From Candidatus Bathyarchaeota archaeon (lineage in GTDB: Archaea; Thermoproteota; Bathyarchaeia; Bathyarchaeales; Bathyarchaeaceae), in contig DAOVDC010000006.1 in NCBI GenBank assembly GCA_030669695.1, positions 1 to 15,746 of the forward strand: 15,746 nucleotides of DNA, in the 5' to 3' direction. Both the position numbers and the translations under genes were made by a program. The notes under the pieces are model-generated. The model worked only from the letters and a program-made list of their open reading frames with translations, did not search any database and was not told the DNA's origin. Shown here one piece after another: positions 1-6,830 of the stretch (its first letter is position 1; every line of letters begins with the position of its first letter).

Positions 1-815
1 GCGTGTTCAAGCGTCTCCAATGGAGTTGAAGGAATCTCAGTTACCTGATAGTTGGGATGAAACCTGAGCAGATGAAACACAGTGTCTTTCCCAAGGTTGT
101 CTCTTATCCACGTGGCTAGTTCACGAATTGTTTCCATCGAATCTCCTATCTTCGGCACGACTAGGTTAGTGACTTCAATATGTATGTCGCACTTCTTCAT
201 TTCCTTCAGAGATTCGTAAATTGGCTCCACGGATGGAACGGCTGCAAATTTCTTGTAGAATTCCGGGTCTCCTGCGCCCTTAAAATCCACTGTTGCAGCG
301 TCCAAGATTGGAGCTATTAATTGAACGGCTTCGGGGGTCATGTATCCGTTAGTCACAAAAGTGTTGAAAATCCCTTCCTTATGAGCCAACGTCGCCGTGT
401 CGTAAGCGTACTCGAAAAAGATGGTTGGTTCAGTGTAGGTATAACTTATACCCTGACATCCATTATCCTTCGCGGCCTTTACAACTTTTTCTGGAGGGAA
501 ATCGTATCCCTGAATCTTCTTTTCCTGACTGATAACCCAGTTATCACAGAAACGACAGCGGAAGTTGCATCCCACCGTGGCTATGGACATGACCTGCGAA
601 CCGGGATTAAAGTGAGAGAGAGGCTTTTTTGTTATCGGATCAACACATACGGAGCAGGCTTTGGCGTACACGAGCGAGTAGAGTTTCCCTTTCTCATTTT
701 TTCTAACCAAGCAGAACCCAACAGCGCTTTCAGCTATTATGCAACGCCTTCCACAAAGATTGCATCGCACCTTGTTTTCTGGCAACTCTTCGTAAAGCAT
801 AGCTTCTTTTACCAT
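1..815 (-). CDS. AmrS/PflA-like radical SAM enzyme, 3' end missing
   Basis: The reading frame starts at an ATG at 813-815 and is open to the window edge, giving 271 whole codons; the C-terminus is cut off. A good Shine-Dalgarno, GAGAGGAG, sits about 5 bases upstream of the start. The radical SAM 4Fe-4S motif GCNFRCRFC gives Cys83, Cys87 and Cys90. An N-terminal Cys-rich stretch (CNLCGRRC at 18-25, then Cys35, Cys54, Cys57) precedes the barrel. Further barrel segments include YTYTEPTIFFEYAYD near 125-139, FVTNGYMTPEA near 153-163 and DFKG near 177-180. This pattern matches the AmmeMemoRadiSam-system radical SAM protein (AmrS), related to pyruvate formate-lyase activating enzymes. These enzymes cleave SAM to make a radical; the AmrS substrate is not established as far as I know. 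It lies 12 bases behind the regulator gene at 828-1136 and is probably co-transcribed with it. Its partners Memo and AMMECR1 are not in the window. Confidence 0.9.
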   Translation of the reverse strand, partial: MVKEAMLYEELPENKVRCNLCGRRCIIAESAVGFCLVRKNEKGKLYSLVYAKACSVCVDPITKKPLSHFNPGSQVMSIATVGCNFRCRFCDNWVISQEKKIQGYDFPPEKVVKAAKDNGCQGISYTYTEPTIFFEYAYDTATLAHKEGIFNTFVTNGYMTPEAVQLIAPILDAATVDFKGAGDPEFYKKFAAVPSVEPIYESLKEMKKCDIHIEVTNLVVPKIGDSMETIRELATWIRDNLGKDTVFHLLRFHPNYQVTEIPSTPLETLEH

Positions 816-827
816 CTTACTCCTCTC

Positions 828-1136
828 TTACCCCTTCTCCTCCTCCAACTGAATCCCATTTCCGTTGAACCGTATGATCAACGCCCTTGTTATGGCTTTG
901 AAGCCTCGTCTAGACCCGTTTAGCTTGACGAGGTTTGCTTCTCTGAGTTTGTTCATGTGGAACCAGACGGTCATGCGTGGCTCCGACGTTATCTGTTGCA
1001 GTTTAGAAATCGTTAGCCTATTTGGGTATACTTTTATGAGTTCTTGCAGTATGCGCATTCGGCTTGGAAGACTCAGAGCTTCGCATACTTTATGGCCGTT
1101 TAACTCTTTTTCAGAATGCATTCCACGAACTCTCAT
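828..1136 (-). CDS. Small winged-helix transcription regulator (ArsR-like)
   Basis: This 102-residue protein has an ArsR-like winged helix across roughly residues 16-85. ALSLPSRMRILQEL is a typical first helix. LTISKLQQI, then the MTVWFHMNKLREANLV recognition region and the wing NGSRRGFKAIT follow. It has no ligand-binding domain and no Cys metal motif, so the signal it senses is unknown. The ATG at 1136 is supported by a TATA box exactly 21 bases upstream on the minus strand, which implies a leaderless mRNA; an internal Met6 is the alternative start. A perfect 14-base palindrome lies between TATA box and start, so self-repression is likely. The radical SAM gene follows after 12 bases in the same direction, suggesting this protein controls that enzyme's operon. 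The function is inferred from the fold only. Confidence 0.8.
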   Translation of the reverse strand: MRVRGMHSEKELNGHKVCEALSLPSRMRILQELIKVYPNRLTISKLQQITSEPRMTVWFHMNKLREANLVKLNGSRRGFKAITRALIIRFNGNGIQLEEEKG

Positions 1137-1140
1137 ACTA

Positions 1141-1165
1141 TTATACTAGTATAAGGGTATAAATC
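1141..1165 (-). promoter_or_regulatory. TATA box plus 14-bp palindromic operator of the HTH-radical SAM operon
   Basis: Read on the minus strand, the TATA-like element GATTTATA occupies 1158-1165. The perfect palindrome TTATACTAGTATAA occupies 1141-1154 and ends 4 bases before the ATG at 1136. The 21-base gap from TATA box to start codon puts transcription start at or next to the ATG. A protein on the palindrome would block RNA polymerase, so this looks like an autoregulatory operator. The operator role is inference. Confidence 0.5.
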
Positions 1166-1177
1166 TTTGCTACTCAG

Positions 1178-1195
1178 GAAAATTCTGAAATTTTC
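1178..1195. repeat. Inverted repeat GAAAATT-4-AATTTTC
   Basis: Two perfect 7-base arms are separated by CTGA in the spacer between the divergent genes starting at 1136 and 1348. It lies just upstream of the minus-strand TATA box and could be a second regulator site. In an AT-rich spacer it may also be chance. Confidence 0.3.
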
Positions 1196-1347
1196 GGAAT
1201 CTATACTATCCATAAATTAGAAACTAAAATGGCACGCATAAAGATGGCTTCGATGCATCAGGGACAGGAGTTGCAGTAATCCTTTTTTTGAAAAAACTTA
1301 TGTAGATTAAGTAGCAGATAAGAGAAAATCGAAAAGCAAGCACTGAG

Positions 1348-1881
1348 GTGCTAGATACGATTCAAACCCTGAAAAGAGAAACAGCGATTTCAGCATTGCT
1401 AGTAGTTGGTGTATTCTATTTTTCGTTTATGATCTTAGATAGGGGTTTGTCTCTGATCTACGGGTTCAACTTTCAGCCTTACGGACCCCACATGCCACCT
1501 GGTTTCACGTTTTGGGGGCACATTTTTAACGGTTCACTGGCGGCACTTGGTTTATTCATAACGTTCAAACTATATGATTATGGGAAAGAAAAGAATAAAC
1601 GATTTCTGCAGATTCTAGCTCTTAGTATTTTCTTTGTGATTGGCGCCATAATTCCATACATTAATGACACAGCCCATATTGAAAGCCATGGGATGGGAAA
1701 TACAATTCCGGTGTATATCATTGCCAATGACCTATATGTATTCTCATGGGGTCTATTGATGTTCAAAATAACAAGATCAATTAAAAAGAAGGCAATAGCA
1801 TTAGGAGTGATGTTCAGCGTTTTCTTGTTGATACATTTCGCTCTATATGTTCCAATGTTTCCAGAATTCTACTGGAGCTGA
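1348..1881 (+). CDS. Orphan four-helix membrane protein, function unknown
   Basis: I do not recognise this 177-residue protein. It has four clear hydrophobic helices, at about 13-33, 56-74, 84-104 and 126-143, with a further C-terminal one near 149-170, so four to five membrane passes. Between the third and fourth are polar residues that could bind a metal or substrate (YINDTAHIESHGMGN, with two His and an Asp). An extramembrane segment near residues 40-56 is rich in Pro, Gly and aromatics. The GTG at 1348 is the first possible start after an in-frame TAG at 1312. GAGG overlaps this start rather than preceding it at normal spacing, so the N-terminus is uncertain. It stands alone on its strand, 89 bases before the HMG-CoA reductase gene and divergent from the HTH gene. 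Confidence 0.72.
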   Translation: MLDTIQTLKRETAISALLVVGVFYFSFMILDRGLSLIYGFNFQPYGPHMPPGFTFWGHIFNGSLAALGLFITFKLYDYGKEKNKRFLQILALSIFFVIGAIIPYINDTAHIESHGMGNTIPVYIIANDLYVFSWGLLMFKITRSIKKKAIALGVMFSVFLLIHFALYVPMFPEFYWS

Positions 1882-1926
1882 GTATGCTCTTGAATGATCT
1901 CTGAAAAATGAGTTAAATTCTTATGT

Positions 1927-1970
1927 CATGTATATTCATCTAGTAAAATTAGAAATTAAGGTGGCTCAAA
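1927..1970 (+). promoter_or_regulatory. Promoter and ribosome binding site of the HMG-CoA reductase gene
   Basis: A TATA-like element, GTATATTC, lies at about 1930-1937. Transcription would start near 1955-1960, giving a short leader. AAGGTGG at 1958-1964 is a fair Shine-Dalgarno about 6 bases before the TTG at 1971. An ORF from the GTG at 1961 stops after five codons, which supports TTG as the true start. Confidence 0.45.
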
Positions 1971-3242
1971 TTGAGTAGAACGTCTCAGATTTCGGGATTT
2001 TATAAACTAACCCCAAAAAAAAGAGTGCAAATCGTAAAAGACTTTGCTGGTTTAACAGATGAAGAAGTTGAAACTCTCTTATCCACAGGGTCTCTAAAGC
2101 TGGAGTTAGCAAACCGAATGATCGAGAACGTAGTTGGAGCATTCCCCATACCTCTCGGAATCGCGGTGAACTTTCTAATCAATGGACAAGACTATTTGAT
2201 TCCGATGGCGATTGATGAGCCTTCCGTGGTGGCTGCAGCAAGTTACGCGGCGAAGATAGCAAGGTTAAAGGGTGGCTTCTTCACTAGCAGCACCGAGCCG
2301 ATCATGATTGGACAAATCCAAGCGGTGAATATAGACGACCCGTATGGAGCTAAGATGGCTGTTCTTGCGGCAAAAGAGAAAATCCTCCAGAAGGCGAACG
2401 AGCAGGATCCCATGCTGGTTTCGGTTGGAGGAGGCGCCAAAGACCTAGAAGTAAAGGTGATACAGGCTACCAGTGGCCCCATGGTCATCACCGAGCTTCA
2501 CGTGGACTGCAGAGACGCAATGGGTGCAAACGCTGTCAACACCATGGCAGAGGCTGTTGCTCCGCTGATTGAAAGAATTACGCACGGCCGAGTGTATTTG
2601 AGAATCATCTCCAACCTAGCCACAAAACGGCTGGCAAGAGCTTGGACTGTCGTGGCAAAGGAGGAGTTAGGCGGAGAAAAAATCGTAGACGGCATCATAG
2701 AAGCTTACAACTTCGCTGCCGCCGACCCGTACCGCGCCGCAACACACAACAAAGGTATACTCAACGGCATAATCGGCGTCGTAATAGCTACATGCAACGA
2801 CCACCGCGCCGTAGAGGCAGGAGCCCACGCCTACGCAGCAAGATCAGGCAAGTACAGTCCACTAACAGTCTGGGAGAAGAACAAAGACGGAGACCTCGTA
2901 GGCTCAATTGAACTCCCAATGGCTGTGGGAACCGTTGGAGGCGCCACAAGAGTGCACCCCGTGGCCAAAATAGCATTGAAGATTTTGGGTGTAAAAACCG
3001 CCAATGAGCTGGCTGAAGTTTTAGCCGCCGTGGGGCTGGCACAGAACCTTGGTGCATTGAGAGCACTGGCTCATGAGGGTATCCAGAGGGGGCACATGGC
3101 ACTGCACGCTCGAAACGTGGCAATCATGGCTGGAGCATCTGGAGAATTGATCAACCTAATAGTTGAAAAGATGGTTGAAGAACGTAAAGTAAGGTTAGAC
3201 AGAGCCAAAGAACTAGTTGAAGAATATGGGAAAACGAAGTGA
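1971..3242 (+). CDS. hmgA: Class II hydroxymethylglutaryl-CoA reductase
   Basis: This cytosolic enzyme converts HMG-CoA to mevalonate, the committed step towards isoprenoids and archaeal ether lipids. The 423-residue protein is colinear with the class II enzyme of Pseudomonas mevalonii (428 residues) as I recall it. Shared stretches include MIENVVGAFPIPLGIAVNF, RDAMGANAVNTMAEAVAPLI, DPYRAATHNKGI, HRAVEAGAHAYAARSGKY and EGIQRGHMALHARN. The catalytic residues can be placed as Glu83, Lys261, Asp277 and His375, matching P. mevalonii Glu83, Lys267, Asp283 and His381 with a constant six-residue shift after the cofactor domain. There is no membrane anchor. The start is TTG, chosen for its Shine-Dalgarno and for the matching family N-terminus. 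It is alone on its strand and converges with the CPBP protease gene 34 bases downstream. Class II is mainly a bacterial form, so the archaeal copy is likely an old transfer; cofactor preference (NADH or NADPH) is not clear from the sequence. Confidence 0.95.
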   Translation: MSRTSQISGFYKLTPKKRVQIVKDFAGLTDEEVETLLSTGSLKLELANRMIENVVGAFPIPLGIAVNFLINGQDYLIPMAIDEPSVVAAASYAAKIARLKGGFFTSSTEPIMIGQIQAVNIDDPYGAKMAVLAAKEKILQKANEQDPMLVSVGGGAKDLEVKVIQATSGPMVITELHVDCRDAMGANAVNTMAEAVAPLIERITHGRVYLRIISNLATKRLARAWTVVAKEELGGEKIVDGIIEAYNFAAADPYRAATHNKGILNGIIGVVIATCNDHRAVEAGAHAYAARSGKYSPLTVWEKNKDGDLVGSIELPMAVGTVGGATRVHPVAKIALKILGVKTANELAEVLAAVGLAQNLGALRALAHEGIQRGHMALHARNVAIMAGASGELINLIVEKMVEERKVRLDRAKELVEEYGKTK

Positions 3243-3276
3243 GACACTCCGATTAATCGTCCCGCTGGTTTCCCTT

Positions 3277-4161
3277 CTATTGGGTTTTTGTGGTCTCCCA
3301 TGGAAGATTCTCTATTTTTAAACCTAACTTGGATGTTAAAAAGCGGATAAGTAAAAAGGTGAGTACTGTAACAACTGCCCAGATTAGACCTTCTATCCCG
3401 AAACGAACTTCAGGACTTAATCTTTCATAGTCAAAACTAAACCAGTAAGCGAGGGATAGTGTATCTAAGAAAGCGTGTAGAAAAATTGGACCAGTCAGCA
3501 CACCGCTCCGGCAATAGAGATACCCCATTATAGAGCCACTTACGAAAACCCCTAATAGATGGAAAAGCATCATCCAAACATCATATCTCCAAATAAGCAT
3601 ATCGATGGGAACATGTGCCAACGCGAAAAGCATCGAAGAAAAAATTATCGCGAATCTCGGACCAAAGTGCTCTAGCAAGCGCGTTTGAAAGTATCCTCTA
3701 GTCTCTATTTCCTCAGAGGGACCGACGACTAAAAAGAAAGTTAGGGGCATTAGAAAAATTGAAGTTAGGCCTAGGTTTTCAGGGTTTATAGTGAATGTTA
3801 TTGGACCAGCTCCTAATGGAACGAACAGAACGTATGCAAGGCAAGCAAATGCAATACTATTAAATAGTGAGAGAAAAATCCCGAAGAATGCGTTTCTAAC
3901 GAACTTTTGCCTAGATAAACCTATTGACCCTATTCTTCTTTTCTCAACGTAGCGAACGATGAAAAGTATCGGTAACAACGTCAGTAACGGTTGAAAAACA
4001 ATCTGTGTTACAAAGAACATTCTCCAATTCATCTCACCATCACAAATGATCAAGTTTACAGACCATAGTCGATAGAGAGTCCAAATCCCCGTTAATACCA
4101 GAAAAACTCCAACGACCTTTAAAAAAGCTCTCAGCTTTTCACCCAAAGGGTTCAGCCTCAT
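3277..4161 (-). CDS. CPBP-family intramembrane metalloprotease (CAAX protease-like)
   Basis: This is a membrane protein of 294 residues with about seven to eight hydrophobic helices. It carries the signature of the CPBP/Abi family: the EExxxR motif at Glu150-Glu151 to Arg155 (PSEEIETRGYFQTRLLE), a second-motif His183 (FALAH), and His229 with Asp233 (HAFLD). In family members these Glu and His residues hold the catalytic metal in the membrane. Known members cut prenylated proteins or other membrane substrates; the substrate here cannot be told. The ATG at 4161 lies 21 bases after the minus-strand TATA element TTATAA, so the mRNA is probably leaderless. It diverges from the PRPP synthetase gene and ends tail-to-tail with HMG-CoA reductase. 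Its neighbour makes isoprenoid precursors, but a functional link is only speculation. Confidence 0.88.
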   Translation of the reverse strand: MRLNPLGEKLRAFLKVVGVFLVLTGIWTLYRLWSVNLIICDGEMNWRMFFVTQIVFQPLLTLLPILFIVRYVEKRRIGSIGLSRQKFVRNAFFGIFLSLFNSIAFACLAYVLFVPLGAGPITFTINPENLGLTSIFLMPLTFFLVVGPSEEIETRGYFQTRLLEHFGPRFAIIFSSMLFALAHVPIDMLIWRYDVWMMLFHLLGVFVSGSIMGYLYCRSGVLTGPIFLHAFLDTLSLAYWFSFDYERLSPEVRFGIEGLIWAVVTVLTFLLIRFLTSKLGLKIENLPWETTKTQ

Positions 4162-4182
4162 AGACAGATAGTTTTTAGAGGA

Positions 4183-4271
4183 TTATAACTGAATTAGAAG
4201 TTATCTTTTTCCATCGGCCGTGAAGTTAGAAAGTAAACAGGAACAGACTGTTAAGGGAACGATAATTATAA
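4183..4271. promoter_or_regulatory. Divergent promoter region of the CPBP protease and PRPP synthetase genes
   Basis: Two TTATAA elements mark divergent promoters: 4183-4188 for the minus-strand protease gene and 4266-4271 for the plus-strand PRPP synthetase gene. An 11-base palindrome, AACAGACTGTT, lies at 4242-4252 just upstream of the plus-strand TATA element, where the BRE or a regulator would bind. The plus-strand transcript should begin near 4293. Confidence 0.45.
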
Positions 4272-4308
4272 TTCTGTGTACAATACTATTTTCTCCAGTG
4301 AACACACA

Positions 4309-5190
4309 TTGATAATAATTCCAGGCCCAGCGTCCCCAGAACTAGGTCGAAAGATCGCGAACATGCTGAAGATAGAGGTTGTTCCAGTAAAGTTCAAGCG
4401 TTTTCCCGACGGAGAATCTTACATTCGATTTGACGGAAACGTAGAGAATGAGCACGTTGTCATTGTTCAGACGACAAGTCCACCCCAAAATGAACGTTTA
4501 ATTCAACTCTTTATTATGGCGGATAATGCAAAAGACCAAAAAGCAAAGAGCATTACCGCCGTTGTTCCATATTTTGCGTATGCTAGACAAGACAAACGCT
4601 TCAGATCCGGCGAAGCCTTCAGCATAAAAACGTTAATGAAACTTTTAGAAAAGTGTGGCGTAAACAGATTAATCACCGTAAACTCTCATAACCCTAAAAT
4701 CCTGAAAACCTTCAAAATACACATTGATGATCTATCAGCCATCAGTCTTCTAGCTGAGTATTTCAAGAAAAAAGGCTTTGATGGAGCGTTTTCTCTGTCG
4801 CTTGGCAAAAAAGCGTTAGACACAGCGGTGCAGGCGAACAATGTCTTGGAAGGTGGATACGGATGTATCTCAACTCACAGAAACCGAATAACTGGAAAAG
4901 TTACAATTGAGAAAGAATCTTTACCGGTGAAGAATCGAAACGTAATCATATTCGACGACATCATCAGCAGCGGTGGGACAATGACTAAAGCCGTCAAACT
5001 GGTTAAGGCTGAAGGCGCTGGCAGAGTGTTCGCAGCGTGTGTGCATCCTCTTCTCATCGGAGACTCGAAAGACAGAATCCTGAAAAGCGGTGCTGATGAA
5101 ATCGTGGGCACAGACTGCGTTCCCAGCCTTGTTAGTGTTGTCTCGGTTGCTCCATTAATCGTGGAGGCGCTAGCTAAAAGAGGAGTCTAA
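4309..5190 (+). CDS. prs: Ribose-phosphate pyrophosphokinase (PRPP synthetase)
   Basis: The enzyme makes PRPP from ribose 5-phosphate and ATP, feeding purine, pyrimidine, His and Trp synthesis in the cytosol. Numbered from the chosen TTG, the 293-residue protein shows RFPDGESYIRF near 31-41, the ATP-site stretch ARQDKRFRSGEA at 92-103, NSHNP with His127, and the PRPP-binding loop FDDIISSGGT at 215-224. Both phosphoribosyltransferase-like domains are complete and the length fits archaeal enzymes. The frame is open to a GTG at 4276. I prefer the TTG at 4309 because the family begins near M-I-V-I-P-G-P-A-S, and because the TATA box at 4266-4271 would start transcription near 4293, downstream of that GTG. 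The tRNA methyltransferase gene follows after 2 bases, so they form an operon. Confidence 0.93.
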   Translation: MIIIPGPASPELGRKIANMLKIEVVPVKFKRFPDGESYIRFDGNVENEHVVIVQTTSPPQNERLIQLFIMADNAKDQKAKSITAVVPYFAYARQDKRFRSGEAFSIKTLMKLLEKCGVNRLITVNSHNPKILKTFKIHIDDLSAISLLAEYFKKKGFDGAFSLSLGKKALDTAVQANNVLEGGYGCISTHRNRITGKVTIEKESLPVKNRNVIIFDDIISSGGTMTKAVKLVKAEGAGRVFAACVHPLLIGDSKDRILKSGADEIVGTDCVPSLVSVVSVAPLIVEALAKRGV

Positions 5191-5192
5191 GC

Positions 5193-6230
5193 GTGGCTAG
5201 ACTTTTCTTCCTACTCTCAGGCGAACACCCAACCCTACCTCAAGCGGAACTCCAATCCATTTTGAAGGCGGAAGACCATGAATACCGAATCTTGGAGAAA
5301 TTGGCTCAAGTTCTTCGCGTAGAAGCAAGTTTAGACAGCGTAAAATCAGTTAAATCGAGGTCGGCTATGACCCGAGTTTGCGGTCTGGAGCTATTAAATT
5401 GTCATGCTACTATTGCCGGCATCAAAAATAAGATGGGCTCCACCTCTTTAGATGGTGTAATTGAACGAGATGAAACTTTTGTTGTTCGCGTGAGAAGAGT
5501 TAGAGGAAGCGCTTCACCTGCTATTAGAGTGGAACTGGAACGAAAACTTGGTGAGCTAATTCTAAGCAAGGTTAAAGGTACTAAAGTGAGCTTGAAGAAG
5601 CCTCAAAAGACTTTTTTCGGAATTTTAACAGAAGATCGATTTATTTTTGGGCTAAAAACAGCTGATATCTTACCGAAACCTTTTGTTGCGAGAGGGCCCC
5701 GAAAGCGACCTTTTTTCCATCCTTCAGCCATGGCCGCAAAGCTTGCGAGGTGTATGGTGAATTTAGCTCAGCCGAAGGCAGGAGAGTTGGTGCTTGACCC
5801 TTTCTGCGGAACTGCCACAATGCTTGTAGAAGCAGGGTTGATAGGGTGCCGTGTGATCGGTTTTGATGTACAATCACGCATGGTGAAAGGGAGTCTCCAA
5901 AATCTTCTCTACTACGGTGTGCACCCAGAGGGGATGGTGGTTGCAGACGCTAGGCACCTTCCAATAGCCAACACTGACTGTGTCGTCACAGATCCTCCTT
6001 ATGGCAAATTGGCAACAACGCTTGGATGGAACACTCGGCAGATTGTTGAGGATACGCTGTCAATGATAGATGACAAACTTCCGAAGGGGCGGCGAATCTG
6101 TATGGCCTCTCCAAAATCAATAAAGATAGGTGAAATCGGCGAACAGCTAGGTTTTAAGCAAGTAGAGTCTCATTATATCCGCGTTCACAGGAGTCTAACC
6201 CGCGAAATTGCTGTGTTTGTTAAAGAATAG
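5193..6230 (+). CDS. tRNA (guanine-N2)-dimethyltransferase Trm-G10
   Basis: This SAM-dependent enzyme methylates the exocyclic N2 of G10 in tRNA. The 345-residue protein has an N-terminal ferredoxin-like/THUMP module (roughly 1-160) that binds tRNA. A Rossmann methyltransferase domain follows, with the SAM loop DPFCGTATM at 202-210 and the N-methylation motif DPPYG at 267-271. ARGPRKRPFFHPSAM near 166-180 is the typical linker entry into the catalytic domain of the Trm-G10/Trm11 group. The GTG start is 2 bases after the PRPP synthetase stop and has a strong Shine-Dalgarno, GAGGAG, inside the end of that gene. The two genes are therefore translated from one message. Substrate G10 is assigned by family resemblance; Trm11-like sequences share the same architecture. 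Confidence 0.9.
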   Translation: MARLFFLLSGEHPTLPQAELQSILKAEDHEYRILEKLAQVLRVEASLDSVKSVKSRSAMTRVCGLELLNCHATIAGIKNKMGSTSLDGVIERDETFVVRVRRVRGSASPAIRVELERKLGELILSKVKGTKVSLKKPQKTFFGILTEDRFIFGLKTADILPKPFVARGPRKRPFFHPSAMAAKLARCMVNLAQPKAGELVLDPFCGTATMLVEAGLIGCRVIGFDVQSRMVKGSLQNLLYYGVHPEGMVVADARHLPIANTDCVVTDPPYGKLATTLGWNTRQIVEDTLSMIDDKLPKGRRICMASPKSIKIGEIGEQLGFKQVESHYIRVHRSLTREIAVFVKE

Positions 6231-6349
6231 TTAGAAAGGTATGTGGGTGATTTTTCTTGGTTGTAGCATTTTTTGTCCTACTTCTCTGGCCTATCTCCAT
6301 TTTCCTCTAACACGGAGCGCAGCCAAGCGTGTTTCGTTTAGACTCGTAC

Positions 6350-6601
6350 TTAGGGCATTCTTATTGAAAATACTTTCTTTCCATATTTCTTTAGAAACTC
6401 TCTCCCGAAGAGACCTCTTTCTCCCCTCTCGGAAGGTCCTTGAAGCCTATTTTTTACTTCATCAAGTTTAAAATTCATTTTAGGAAGTTTCCATATCTCT
6501 TTGAAGCCGTTGATGTATGTGACCGAAAATTCATCCTCATACTCAAGAATACGATAGCTAGCTCTCTCCTTTGTCCAGCCTTTACGTGATGCCTTTGGCA
6601 T
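6350..6601 (-). CDS. Small uncharacterised basic protein
   Basis: I do not recognise this protein. From the ATG at 6601 it is 83 residues long. The frame is open further, to a TTG at 6664 (104 residues), but the ATG has a GAGGCGG Shine-Dalgarno about 5 bases upstream, which decides the start. The middle (YRILEYEDEFSVTYINGFKEIWKLPK) has the mixed strand pattern of a small beta-rich domain. The C-terminal half is charged and Arg/Gly/Lys-rich (GPSERGERGLFGREFLKKYGKK), as in nucleic-acid-binding tails. It lies between the Trm-G10 and RNase Z genes, opposite to both. A plus-strand frame at 6241-6471 overlaps its end but looks less like protein. It may be a genuine lineage-specific gene. Confidence 0.45.
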   Translation of the reverse strand: MPKASRKGWTKERASYRILEYEDEFSVTYINGFKEIWKLPKMNFKLDEVKNRLQGPSERGERGLFGREFLKKYGKKVFSIRMP

Positions 6602-6649
6602 AACTACCGCCTCGATATACTTCAGTTTAGCTGAATAGTTAAAAACCTT

Positions 6650-6787
6650 ATCTTCACCAACCAAAAATAATCTTCACCGAAAAACAGACTACACCAAAAA
6701 TGCTAATAATCTTTACCAAAACGCACTGTAAATCCCCCCTCTCCCTAGCCAAGACCAACAAACAAGTATATACAAGATTATCTTTAC
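6650..6787. repeat. Four similar ATCTTYACC motifs in the RNase Z upstream region
   Basis: ATCTTCACC occurs at 6650-6658 and 6670-6678, ATCTTTACC at 6709-6717, and the partial copy ATCTTTACA at 6780-6788. Start-to-start spacings are 20, 39 and 71 bases, close to whole helical turns, so all copies would face one side of the DNA. The first copy lies in the upstream part of the reverse-strand small gene's frame. The last sits just after the TATA box of RNase Z. They may be binding sites of one regulator; this is inference. Confidence 0.35.
6766..6773 (+). promoter_or_regulatory. TATA box of the RNase Z gene
   Basis: GTATATAC lies about 60 bases before the ATG at 6831. The transcript would start near 6795-6800, leaving a leader of about 30 bases that carries the Shine-Dalgarno-like GAGAGGA ending roughly 7 bases before the ATG. 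Confidence 0.5.
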
Positions 6788-6830
6788 AGAAGTCTAACAA
6801 GAGAGATAGTCGTCTTCGAGAGGACTTGAA

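Noticed and set aside
321..923. 200-codon plus-strand frame
   Set aside because: It is antisense to the radical SAM gene, whose frame shows CxxxCxxC and family motifs; its own translation resembles nothing.
2642..2911. 89-codon Arg-rich frame
   Set aside because: It is an out-of-frame shadow of the conserved HMG-CoA reductase region around the catalytic Lys.
6309..6334. Inverted repeat AACACG/CGTGTT after the Trm-G10 gene as terminator
   Set aside because: The stem is only 6 pairs with a 13-base loop and no T-run directly follows.
6241..6471. 76-codon plus-strand frame after Trm-G10
   Set aside because: There is no ribosome binding site, and it overlaps the minus-strand small gene, whose start is better supported. 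Its composition looks like antisense of a charged protein.
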